Assembly: GCA_964020085.1 (NCBI GenBank)
Contig: OZ026601.1
Location: 2,762,901 to 2,826,900, forward strand
Origin: Micromussa lordhowensis
Taxonomy: Eukaryota > Cnidaria > Anthozoa > Scleractinia > Lobophylliidae
Length of the DNA: 64,000 bases
Direction: 5' to 3'
How positions within the stretch are numbered: the stretch's first letter is position 1; every line of letters starts with the position of its first letter. The translations under genes were made by a program, and so were the position numbers. Of the stretch, positions 11,288 through 21,917 are shown piece after piece. The notes beneath the pieces are model-generated. The model had not been told where the DNA came from and made no database searches. It saw only the letters and a program-made list of their open reading frames with translations.

Positions 11288-14200
11288 ATGGCTCTGCAGC
11301 CGTTTCGGAACGAACAGCTGAACTATTTCAGATTTGCGTACCTTGTAATCAACGAATTTCCCAAAGCCTTACGTCAGACATTCAGATCCATGTGGGACAA
11401 CAAATTTGGACATCTTCCTGGTTACCAACGCTGGGATGACTCCATTGCTGCGAGAAATTTGTTTCTAGTTACGGAGGGTGGTAAAACCAAAGTTCCAATA
11501 AACCGCTCATTTGATGAATGGGATTGCACCGCTCTGTTTCAGGCAACCATTTATGCACGAACTTTCGCCTTACCAGATATCAAAGGGCACCACAGGACTC
11601 TCAGTCAATTGTACGTGAAGTCCCGCAAATTACCTCCTGGCAAGTTCCATGCATACGTAACAAGTCTAGGTGGAAACGATGCCGAAACATTTTCGCTTTC
11701 AATTGATCAACTTCGACTTCTAAGAAATGCTCTTTGTCATAAGCCAAGATCTGAGATTGATAGAATGACATTTGACCAGTGGGTGCAACACGCTAAAGGT
11801 GCATTTAAAGCTCTAGGAGTCAAGACAGACGCTATTGATGCCATCGGGGACATGACTGAAGTTGACTTTCCTACGGAAAAAGTTCGTGAATTAGAGGAAG
11901 ACATCAGGGAGGCATCACAGGCAGAAAACCGGTTTTTAAGGGAGGAGGTAGAGGACAGACTATCAGATATCGCTCAATCAATCCAGGAACTACAAGATGG
12001 TATTAAAAGAACAGAAGCTGAAAGAAAGGAAGAGTTCCAGAGTCTGAATGAAAAGTTGAAAGAGGAGCCCAGAAACACAATGGAGAAAAGTGAAGAAAAA
12101 CCGCCAGGAAATCAAGAAGTTACTGCGAGAACTACATTAGGTAAATATGAAGTGGTGGCCTCCCACTAAGAAGTCTAGAATGGGTTTTAGATTCACTCTA
12201 AAACGATCAGTCAGAGCAAATGCATTTGAATGAGTAAATCTTAAAAAGTTTCAAATTTATAGGCATAATTAAATCACTGTTTATAAGCGAAGACAACTTA
12301 GTGTCGTAGGAGGCACAGTGGCCTCATGGTTAGCGCGCTGTCTCCAGATCCAGCGCTCCGGGTTCGAGCCCTGGGTGCGACATTGTGTTGTGTTCTTGGG
12401 CATTGTCACTCTGCATCCAGGTGGTGGGACTAGCATCCCATCCAGAGAGGAATATTAATACTCCAAGTCGCTTCATGCTACGAAACCGGGATGAGCTTCG
12501 GCGGTATGGACCGTTTGGCGCGACCCAGAGTTTATTTTTTTTCACAACCTCGTATCAAAGCAGCGCAGATGCTCTTGTTCACCGTTATCGGAAACTAGAC
12601 CTATGGGCATAGCATGGGATGGGGGAGGAGCTAGGGGGTAAGTGACACCCCATTAAAGTTTTCTAACTGTTTTTAAAAGGGGTTTTTCCTGATGCTGAAA
12701 CTTCCAGTAGCTGTTCATTCATTCTACGTCGAAATTTTGATACGTAAACCCTGACTAGTTCTTTGTGATATTTGACATCACCATACAACCCCAATTTTGT
12801 CCTACAGTTTTTTTTGACAAAAATTTAGTTTGTTCTCTCTAGTATTGGGATATACCAGTAAACTGAATTTTTCAAGGTGGAAGTACGAATTTGGTTCGAA
12901 TTCCGGTTCGAGGGTAATTTTCCTAGCAACGTTTTTCATATTAAACAATGAAATTTCAATTTTTTATATTTTCAAGGTGCTGAAGGAATAACAAGATCAA
13001 ATCTTCCTCCTAACGTTCCACACTTTGTTGGCCGCCAGAAGGAATGCGATGAGATCATTGACCACATAACTTCCGGATGCACCCGAATCGTTTCCATCTG
13101 GGGCTCACCCGGATTCGGGAAGACCTCAGCTGCAATCTCTGTTGGAAATCGACTTCTAACTCATGAAGGATGGCCCATCTGTTTTGTCTCATTACGAGGG
13201 CTTCAGTCAAAAGTCGATCTCACATCAAAGCTTCTTAGCTTTCTAAAACACTCTGTCACAGCTGATAATCAATCACCTCAGCGTTTGACGCTTGATGATG
13301 AGCTTTGCAGTCGTTTTGCAGAAATTTCAGGCCCTTTGCTCGTAATTCTTGACAATGCCGATGAGCTATTGGAAAAAGGTGGGCCAGAAGTAAAGGAGCA
13401 ACTTATCCATCTCCTTGAAGAAATCCTCAGACGAAACAAAAGGGTGAAATTTATGGTCACAACAAGGGAATCCTTCGAATACATGAATGTGCGCTTAGAA
13501 GGCCACCAATCACTGAGAATCGGTCCGCTGGAGGTCAATTCATCCCAAGAACTAGTCCGCGAATTACTTCCTAACGCAAGTATCCATGATTGCCTAAGAA
13601 TTGCACAACTGTGCGGGAATGTTCCATTGGCCTTAAAGTTATCGTGTTCCTTAATTTCTGGGGATGACGCGCTTTCTGTCAGTCAATGCTTAAGGGACTT
13701 CATAGAGTCTAAAGGCAATATTATTGAGCTGCTGGACAACCCAGATTATCCAAGCAGCCTGAGATTGAAATTCCTCGTTAAATCCTCTTTTCAAAGACTC
13801 TCTGAACAAGAAAAAGAGTCACTGGTTTCCTTGTGTATTCTTCCTGAGAATTTCGACCTGAGAGCGGCCGCAGCTGTTCTGGGTAAAACAACAATTGAGG
13901 CCAAGGGATTGTTGGAAAGCCTTCGGAGAAAATCTCTTCTTGATTCAGGTTCCAGGCCTGGGTCATTCTCAATGCATACACTTATCCAATCATTTGTGAG
14001 AGGAAAGGGAGAACTTGAAATGGAGCAAAAACTCTTCAATTCCAGAGCCCGCTTCTACGAATTTTATATCTCACTATTCGAGGAGCTCAATTGCGAATTT
14101 CTTACAGGACATTCAATGTCGGCGTATGAAAAATTTTATGAAGAAAAGCAAAGTATCATCCTTTCATTAAATGAAAGCTACTCCAATTCTAAGACAGCAG

Positions 14201-15744
14201 ACCGTGTTATTGGTGTCTTAGTAAAAGCAGAGTTGTTTCTGGACTCGCTGTTTTGGTTGTTGAGTGAAGCAGCTAATTTCAACAAGATTTATGATTCAGC
14301 TTTGGAGGCGGCTTGTGACGGTCATGGGAACGACGTGTTATACAGACGATTACTTGTTTCCAGGGCATTCAGTGAGATCACGTGGGGAAGAAGAGGAAAG
14401 ACGATGGAACTTCTCTCTGAAGCCGAGGAAATTGAAGCGACCTCTTCCTCTGTTACTCCTGGTGAAAAAGGTAAGCGCCTGTGTTATCTTGGCCTTTATC
14501 AGCTGGTTATTGGACAGACACGGGTCGGAGTCCAGTGCTTGCGGGAAGCTCAGGCTCTTTCGTCGCTGGACAACACCACAGAAGGAACAATCCTTAGAAT
14601 TATTGTTTTCCAAGTCCTTGCTGTTTATTATCAGTTCAAAACATACTCCATCAGTTCAGCTTATTTCTACAGTAAGGCTCTTCAGGAATGCAGGACTCTG
14701 CGAGAAACACACGCTCGCCTACTAGTTGTCCCAGCGATGCAAAGTATGCGGAGAATGACAACAGATGAAAGATTGAGGTCGCCACATGCTGTTGCCTTGC
14801 TTAATCAGCCCCTTGAATTGCAGGTTATTTTTCTTGTCAGTGTAGTGACAAAGCATTTCGCTCGTGTGGACATCAACAAATCTTTAGGAAACTCTGTGCT
14901 CAAAATGCTAAATGACATTGAATCAGAACTCGGCAATCGCGCATCACTTGGTTTGTTCAGAGTTCATCGCATGGTTGTTATTATCCTTGGGATTTTTTGC
15001 AAATCGGAAGACGCACGGATAGTGATTGCTAGAGAGCGGATCAGCTACCACGTAGCCGCACTTGAGCAGCGTAAACAGAAGGGAAGCGAAAAGAATGACA
15101 AGGAAAACTCTGCCATAAGTTGTGAGATGCACAAAGATGCTCTAGCAAAGAGTTACCTGGACATTGGTTTTGCCCAACGTGATAAGGAAGATTTTGACTC
15201 AGCTCTTCAGTCTGAACAGCGCGCCCTTGAAATCAGATTAGAACAGTTCGGAGAGGATCATTCAAGCACAGCTGACTGCTTTCTTTCACTTGGTGCAACA
15301 CAGTATGCCAAAGGAGACTTTCCCTCATCTCTTCACTCGACCCAACGTGCACTCGACATCACACGGAGACTGTTTGGAGACGAACACCCTCGTACAGCCT
15401 ACAGCACAGCGTTTTTGGGAGCTGTACAACATAAGTTACGTGAGCTCAGTTTGGCTGTCCAGTCTAAACAGCGTGCACTGGAGATAAGATTGAGACTGTT
15501 TGGAGAAGAGCACTCAAGCACAGCTGACAGCTATTTTTCCCTTGGGGTTACACAACATGAAGCTGGAGACATAGATGCAGCTCTTAAGTCCCAACAGCGC
15601 GCACTCGACATTAAACTCAAACTGTTTCGAGAACAGCAGTTCAACTCACTTGACGGCTATTATTCACTCGGAATCAAACACAATGAACTGGGCGATTATT
15701 CTTCAGATCGCACGCAGTGGTTGGACATTCTGGATTATAAGTGA
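11288..15744 (+). CDS. HEPN(DZIP3-like)-NB-ARC-TPR STAND receptor, 2 exons
   Basis: Exon 1 is 11288-12140 (TTAG|gtaaat) and exon 2 is 12977-15744 (tttcaag|GT). The phase-1 join gives 1206 aa. Residues 1-190 match the DZIP3-type HEPN domain and keep an RNALCH motif (R146-x4-H151), the R-x4-6-H signature of HEPN RNases. A charged predicted coiled coil follows at about 197-260. The NB-ARC module starts near 296: FVGR, P-loop GSPGFGKTS with K333, Walker B LLVILDNAD around 405-413, TTRE near 446 and CGNVPLAL near 497. About four 42-residue TPRs of kinesin-light-chain type occupy roughly 1005-1200; the last is truncated before the stop. By family, NB-ARC acts as an ATP-driven switch, TPRs sense and HEPN is the effector, a cytosolic innate-immune layout. 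Ligand and RNase activity are inference. ATG 11288 is the first in frame. Confidence 0.92.
12309..12535 (+). mobile_element. tRNA-derived SINE in the receptor intron
   Basis: The head 'ggcctcatggttagcgcgct' and 'gggttcgagccctgg' are tRNA-like A and B boxes, followed by 'cattgtgttgtgttcttggg'. The 3' body 'gactagcatcccatcca', 'agtcgcttcatgctac' and 'aaaccgggat' matches the antisense SINE at 53867-54161. This copy lacks a middle segment present there (aagacactttactctcac region). It lies wholly inside the 836-nt intron and should not affect the coding sequence. Confidence 0.85.
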
Positions 15745-16340
15745 CTTACAAGGGTTTGCAATTAATTAGTCCAACCCCTAAACTCTCTCCTTCCCCCCCC
15801 TCCCCTATGTAGGAATTAAACCCAGGTGAGAGAGAGGCTAGTATAACTTAGACGCGCATGCTCAAATCTAGCCAATCAGAGTGTGGTGTTGGCACACGCG
15901 TTAAGGTTCAAATTGCTCGCTTCAGGCCAATGCAACTGCGAGATTCACTCCCCTTGAAAAAGCAATTCTTCGACCCAGAATGAATTATGCTTGTTTAACT
16001 TGAAAACCCGTAAGTTTGGCCAAATAGCAATCGTGGAAAATGAGCCAAAACTGTCAAAGGGTTAAAAAACGTCTCAAAGAAAACGATAAATGAAATTGAT
16101 TAGTGTGCAGTTTTAGTCAAAATCAATGGCTTCCATCCTGATGAGAAGACGCTGGAGGTGGATTGGTCATGTCACCCGCCACAAGTATTTGGTTACTAAG
16201 TAGTGGACTACAACAAGACAAATGCCGTTAAAAATAGGTATAAATAATGGATCATGCCCGCTCGCGCATATACTAACTAAAAACTAGTAAACTAAAATAA
16301 TGCCAGATACAAAACTTCATTGGCCACTCATTTAAGGAAA
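15745..16340. other. intergenic with possible LINE relic
   Basis: At about 16129-16180 the plus strand can be read as MRRRWRWIGHV, a motif often seen at the C-terminus of non-LTR retrotransposon reverse transcriptases. It is only a short scrap and no surrounding frame remains open. Nothing else in the stretch is recognisable. Confidence 0.35.
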
Positions 16341-16348
16341 CCCGTTAA

Positions 16349-16743
16349 GGCAGGGGTACACGTGAAGGCTGTTTTGAGGTCGCTTAACACGGCCTTTCTA
16401 CCAATATCTCGGTCACTTTTCAAGCGACACTAAATCTCTCTGCTCATATCATTAACCACTGTTTGGCGGTTTTGTGTAAATTTTTGGGCATTTTGGGAAA
16501 GAGATATTTTTTCTCAAAGGATATGTTAAATTGAGGAAAATATGAAATGTTGAAGATTTGATGGATTTGGAAAATTGAAATTTGAAGTTAAGAATTAGTA
16601 GACGGATACCAAACAGTCCCCTAGCGACCTGGGGCTCTCTTTTGCGGGTCAACTGTCTGGCAGTGTTTCCAACCAAACTTAATCCTAGCAATTTCCTTTT
16701 TTATATCACTCACATTTCACGCCAATTCATGTTTACCCCCGCT
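16349..16743. mobile_element. TTAA-flanked MITE, family A copy 2 (395 bp)
   Basis: TTAA lies at 16345-16348 and 16744-16747. The ends are GGCAGGGGTACACGTGAA and TTCATGTTTACCCCCGCT, and the body is nearly collinear with 3782-4187, including the 'cagtcccctag' and 'ggctctcttttgcg' segments. Non-coding. Confidence 0.87.
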
Positions 16744-16769
16744 TTAAGTAAAGAGTAAAGAGTTAGAGA

Positions 16770-16770
<1 letters not shown>

Positions 16771-16830
<60 letters not shown>
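16771..16830. repeat. (TTA)n microsatellite
   Basis: About 20 uninterrupted TTA units. Confidence 0.97.
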
Positions 16831-17283
16831 GGGAGTCACCATGCTGTGTTGTGTAACTGAAAATCTTCATAGCTAGTTGTAGCGGAGTTAAGGAAAAAGA
16901 TCCAAATCAGTTTGTCAAATCAGAGGGTAGAAAGAATCGGTGCAACTAATTCGGTGTTTACTGAAAGTGGAACCTGGTTTGAGTCGGCCAGTTCTTTGCA
17001 TGATCTACAGTCTAACGTTCTGCCATTATACCCAAAATGTTCAGCAAACACGGTGTTTACTGAAGATAGTTTGTACTAGGTTTATTATCAGTAAAGTATA
17101 CTCATTAAAGGTGCTTAGTGTATTAGGAGTACGTAGTGCAAAGTGTATGGCTTCCGGAATAAAATATAGTCTTGTGGATTTAAATTACTCAGCCTTTGAT
17201 ATTACAAATATCTTTTTCCTCGTTTTGGAGAGCGACTAGCATCACATCGATGTACAAAATTACCAATAGGCCAATATCAAATC

Positions 17284-17417
17284 AAAATTCTTTCTTGGCT
17301 CGGAGGCTTACGGGAATAAAACAAACGAAATCACATCGACGTTGAGGGATGCGAGGCTAAGGAATTAATAACGTCTTTTGTTTTATTTCTCTAAGCTTCG
17401 GAGCCAAGAAAGAATTT
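17284..17417. repeat. foldback MITE
   Basis: The arms 'aaattctttcttggctc' plus 'ggaggctta' and 'taagcttcgg' plus 'agccaagaaagaattt' face each other, with further pairing aataaaacaaa/tttgttttatt. A diverged relative with the same 'taagcctcgg' arm is at about 28276-28372. Confidence 0.7.
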
Positions 17418-17532
17418 AAACATATTGAAGTTGGTCCATTTGTATTTGTTGTATATTTTAATTTCCTTCTTCAACTTCGCAGTAACCATGAAGAGTCGCC
17501 TGTGACTGACAATCATCGTAAGACCGATTCAG

Positions 17533-17804
17533 AGAGGTTTTCACTTGAGTGTCGCGTTTCCATTGGTTTTAAATGACTACGATTAGTGATTGGTTAAGCA
17601 AAAACTCATACCACTTTCTCAACCAATGAGAAGTTAAGCCCGAGTAACCAATCGTGATTCACTACACACGTTTTCCCGCCCTTCGCGTCAGCTACATGTA
17701 TTTGTTTCCAGTTTTGATTGGTTCATGGATTGTCATGTCGTTTGTGATTGGTCAGAGTGATTGCCGAGGTTTTGGTTTTTCACGACACTCAAACGAACAC
17801 CGCT
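17533..17804. mobile_element. MITE with TTTTCACTTGAGTGTCG ends (272 bp)
   Basis: The left end 'aggttttcacttgagtgtcg' and right end 'cgacactcaaacgaacacc' are imperfect inverted repeats of about 20 bp. The interior has several 'attggtt' motifs and no ORF. Confidence 0.65.
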
Positions 17805-17810
17805 AGCGGC

Positions 17811-18020
17811 GATCACAAACTGACAAACAGCAACAACAACACTTCAGCCATTGCTGACCACGTCAAGGCCACTGGACATAACATCAAGTGGGATCATTTT
17901 GATATTTTAGCGAAGGGCAAAACAGACTATCATTGTAAAATAAAAGAGACCTTATCTATTCAAGAACTTGAGCCAGCTTTTAACGTCAACATCGGAAGCG
18001 AATTGCTGATGCTTTATTAA
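17811..18020 (+). pseudogene. Penelope-like element C-terminal relic
   Basis: The open frame reads SAIADHVKATGHNIKWD near 17847, then IKETLSIQELEPAFNVNIG, and ends at 18020. This is the C-terminal end of the GIY-YIG endonuclease region typical of Penelope-like retroelements: the asparagine/histidine-rich helix, then the IKE..I....P.LN motif. The GIY-YIG core and the reverse transcriptase are absent upstream, where a MITE ends. It is a dead 5'-truncated fragment. Attribution is from family knowledge. Confidence 0.7.
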
Positions 18021-18415
18021 TCTGTTCTGGTTTTTGTTTTCTTTTTGATCAAACAACAATTTAATTTGGTCACAAGCAGAAACCAAGGATCAAAAAGTAA
18101 AAATTTTGTAGTTTATTTCATGATCTTTAAGAAGTGGTCCAAACCTATCACAATGTCCGGCTCTTTTACGAGTTCACGCCTCTTCTCTTTCTCGTTCAAT
18201 ATCGTTCACGATATTGACATGTCATTGCGTTGTTGCCTGGCAACCTGTTTTCTGTCGACCACCACCTTAAATAATAAATATGTTTACGTTATATCTACAT
18301 ACCTGAGTAACAATAATAAGAAAAGCGAAATATGAATTTGCCATGACAAAACATATACGCCGCGCTCCACAAGGTTTCTTAAGTTTGCACAACAGACCTC
18401 ACGAAAGTCACATCT

Positions 18416-20675
18416 TTACACTAAGACGCTTAAAACTGTTGTTAATAAGATCATCGGAAAGCTGAAGCCAATGTGCGCACCAAGGGACTTTTTTCCTCTT
18501 GTTGCAGGTGTGCTTGGCTTAGGTGATGATGTCACGACAGGCCGGCTGTGTTGATCTGACATGCTGTCTGTGGGATTATTTTCGTAGATGAGACGATATG
18601 ATTCACGGGTGTGATCCCTTCGAGAATGCATACTGAAGTCAGTTGGATCATTCGCATCATCAACCACATGATAAGCCCATACAACAAACACACGGGTAGT
18701 CACCTGCAGATAAACAACGTATTTTTATTTGCACTGGTCAGTAAACTGAACACTGCGGGTCACAAAAAATAATGACCTTAAACACGGAGCGAGCCTATAA
18801 AAGGTCAGCGGTTTGCACTTCGTTGGCTAAAACACGGCATTTACGTTGAGTAAACAACTCGAAAACAATCGATATGCTTTCACAAGTGAAACAACAAAAA
18901 TAAGAAGTTAAAATGCGTGTATATGAAGTACGATACCTGTCTAAATTCTTCTTCTGTAGATGCAAGTCTTGTTGTATTCGCTGACCTTTTTACAAAGAAA
19001 GCAAACAAACGAAAACCTTTCCTTGTGCGGTCGCCTGAAATATTACTTCGTGCGAATTTCGCGGGAGTACGACACGCCTGGGTGAATAATCCAATCAAAG
19101 CAGAGTATTCCAATTTGTGATGGACGTGCTGAGCCGCTCAGCCTCCATTTATAGGCTCGCTCCGTGTTTAAGCAATGATGACGGTGACGACGAATAGTAA
19201 AAAAGGGGACCTTACCATACCTTAATCTAGATCTGTGCAGCTATATATAGCTGAGCAGTCTTAAAACTTGCTCAAACTAAATACGTAACGCCAGCAAAAG
19301 AAAGTAAAAAAAAAATAGCCGTGGTGGCACACGTTCTGCAAAATACTCAGAACTTGGTGTTTCATGATCACGTTCATGGTTGTTTTATATAGGACGGCTG
19401 AGATACAAGGATTTATAAAGCAAGTGTACAGCCATTGCTTTGAACATTAAATCTCTTGTTTGGTGGTGTTTTCGTTGCCTTTCTCGTCGCGGCTTGCCAA
19501 TTTATAGAAATGAGCTCCACCGGGCTTTGCAATGAAACTAGATTGGAGTCTGACGATGGTGGAATACTGCCTGGAGTCCTTTATTTAGTTGTTTTACAAT
19601 ATAGTTTATGCTATTTACCTTGCAACGGTGTGTTAAAAAGTATTAAATGCATTGCTTTTCTTTCAGAGTTTTACCTAAAGTATTATGTCGACTGAGTACA
19701 AAAGTTTGACGTTTGGAATCAGGAAATATTATTACCGAAAATTTTATGTTTTTTAGTTTCGAAAGAACTTAAACTTCTCTCATCAGTTAAGGTGAAAACC
19801 AAGCATTTTTGCATTTAGATTCTGCATGGCACGCGAACCATCAAGTAAACGTGCTTTAAATATTCCATTAACATTTAATTTCGCTTCCCAGCTTTCAAAT
19901 AAACACCTCCGCTGGCCAATTTTGTTAAAAATAACATATACGACTCACGTTAAACTGAATGTCTTGTAGATCTTTTGTGTCCCTCAGACGGTGAAAACGA
20001 AGTGATGTTATCCCGTCATGCTTAGCGATACTGTCCACTGTGTAGCTCTGTTTTACGTCCAACTCCGGTGTACCAAGCCCAGTAGTGAAGAAATCCTATT
20101 AAAAATAAAACGGGTTTCAAGCTGTTAGTCAATTACGAAAGGAACCTCTCTATTACATAGTTATACACGAATTCAATTTGCAGTAGGCTGTCACATGTGC
20201 CTTAATCTGAAGTTGCTCGGATTCCATCAAATTAAGGGGGGCATCAAAATCCTGATTACCCTCATTCAAGCATTTATTAACCTTGTAAACAAGAAAACAA
20301 GATAACTTCTGGTAAACAATTATATGACTGGGTAGCTCCTATGACCACTACAAATCAACGCTAAAGATGTTCATTTTTTGCAAACGAAGTTGACTTGGGA
20401 TAACTTACGTTAAAATATGATGTTCCCGCTACCGTCTGTCCGCCAATCACGACATCGTAATTGCTCATATTCTCTGGTGTAAACGTGAAGCCAAACCCGA
20501 CCCAGCCTTCAGCCTTCACATTGACTTCAAAATGCAACTCTTCACTGACTGTGTTGTACGTCCACGACACATTAAAATTGCCATTATCCAACGATAAGCT
20601 TGTAGGTCTTAATGCTTCCATGCTATCACAAAAACAAGTCACAAATACTGCCAGCAGTGCACGCTTGTATGACAT
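18416..20675 (-). CDS. secreted single-DOMON protein, probably GPI-anchored, 3 exons
   Basis: Exons (minus) are 20675-20409, 20095-19949 and 18703-18416. Donors are AAC|gtaagt and AAC|gtgagt; acceptors are ttaatag|GAT and tctgcag|GTG. Both introns are phase 0, giving 233 aa. A hydrophobic signal peptide (YKRALLAVFVTCF) precedes a DOMON domain with the family landmarks GWVGFGF, MSNYDVVIGG, DFFTTGLGTPELD, LRFHR and VFVVWAYH. DOMON is a beta-sandwich that binds haem or sugar, or serves as a lid domain in DBH-like mono-oxygenases. No mono-oxygenase or cytochrome b561 part follows. A Ser/Pro/Thr-rich linker ends in a hydrophobic tail (FPMILLTTVLSVLV), suggesting GPI anchoring or a terminal membrane helix. 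Intron 2 carries nested MITEs. Head-to-head with its paralogue at 21352. Confidence 0.85.
18768..19499 (-). mobile_element. MITE family B copy 3, interrupted
   Basis: The flank 'taatgaccttaa' and the resuming 'ttaagcaatgatgacggtgacgacg' are the family B terminus split by another element. The rest runs through 'cagaacttggt', 'taaatctcttgtttgg' and 'gttttcgttgcc' to about 19499, collinear with 9049-9418. It lies in intron 2 of the minus-strand DOMON gene. Confidence 0.72.
18782..19167. mobile_element. TTAA-flanked MITE, family C (386 bp)
   Basis: The terminal inverted repeats are perfect, ACACGGAGCGAGCCTATAAA and complement. TTAA flanks it at 18778-18781 and 19168-19171. The TTAA is the one naturally found in the terminus of MITE family B, so the element inserted into that older MITE. 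The ~78-codon ORFs on each strand are weak and have no recognisable domain. Confidence 0.88.
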
Positions 20676-21351
20676 CGTGACAAAGAAGTCGCCGATTTAG
20701 TCTATTAAACCTCGTACTGTACCTTAACTTTTCCGTCGCAGGCTATTGATTCACTTAATTCAAGTAGTTAGGATTTTAAGTAACTGTTTACCGTGATATG
20801 ACCTATCAGTGGATCAATATTTCGATATCACTCTCGCGGTTAGAATATTGTCGTATTGGACGATTCTGGTTCATCTAGTCCCTGTACTGCGCATGCTCCC
20901 TTTCTTGAAAGCCTCATTGCGTGTTGTTCGCCAGATTCATTCGACAGATTTTGTCTTAAAGCAATGGCATCGAGAACCTGTCGGCAGATTAAGATTTTCT
21001 TATCAAATAAACGTTCCCAATTTTAAATAAACTTCACTCAAAATTGATTAAAACAACTGAGATAAAGCGAAACTGTGAAACATTAAAGGAAATCAAAGAC
21101 ATGCATGATTCTGACCTTTAAAAAAGTCATTGTAGCAATATAGTCGATTTGGGGTTAATTCAAATGTACAAAAGTCATAGAATCTCTCAAAACCTATGGC
21201 AACAACTCTTAAATCGCTCAAATGGTCCCTGAATAAAGATTAAGCCAATATCGATCAAGTGCAATATATTTTAATGGTCAATATACATTTTTGAGTAAGC
21301 CTAATCCTTAATTCCGTGTTGCATTTAACTTTAGATGTTTCTCGACTAAGG
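20676..21351. promoter_or_regulatory. shared divergent promoter region of the two DOMON genes
   Basis: There are 676 bp between the two start codons, with no ORF of note and no repeat that I recognise. Both 5'UTRs and promoters must lie here unless further upstream non-coding exons exist. I see no convincing TATA or Inr pair. Bidirectional control is inferred from the arrangement only. Confidence 0.5.
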
Positions 21352-21880
21352 ATGTTTCGAATTTTCTTTTTAGTCTTGATAGCACTGTGCACAGCATGTC
21401 CCGCGGCTCTTCAAAAGGAAGGCCAGAATTGCATTTATGTCGATCAAGAAAAGGCATTTAAAGTGTGTTGGGTGTACAATGAAAGTTCCGATATAATCAA
21501 CTTTGCTTTGGAAGTTTCCACGCTTGGTTGGGTTGGATTCGGGTTTGCTCACAAAATTCACAGAATGCAGAACTACGATGTGATTGTTGGCAAGATTCAA
21601 AATGGGAAAGAGTCACTCACGGTTAGTCTCTAGAAGTTTCTATAAATTAAGTAGATTTAATACCAGTGTTTTTATTGTAAAACGCACACATTACCATCAG
21701 TACAGTGCAGTAACTACATTAATACGATATCAAGTTCAGCCATTTATTAATTTGGACAAGAAATGTGCGTCGATCAATACCGGCAAGTTTGCTTTTCGCC
21801 AACTCAAAGTTTACGCTCTCGGTTCAAAACTGAAGTTTTGTTGTTAAATTGAGTAAAGTCCAGTCCTGGGTTGTTCGAAA

Positions 21881-21917
<37 letters not shown>

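Noticed and set aside
14264..14725. 153-codon plus-strand ORF inside the receptor gene, and antisense ORFs at 13278-14613
   Set aside because: They overlap the NB-ARC/TPR frame, which has clear domain motifs; the alternative frames have none.
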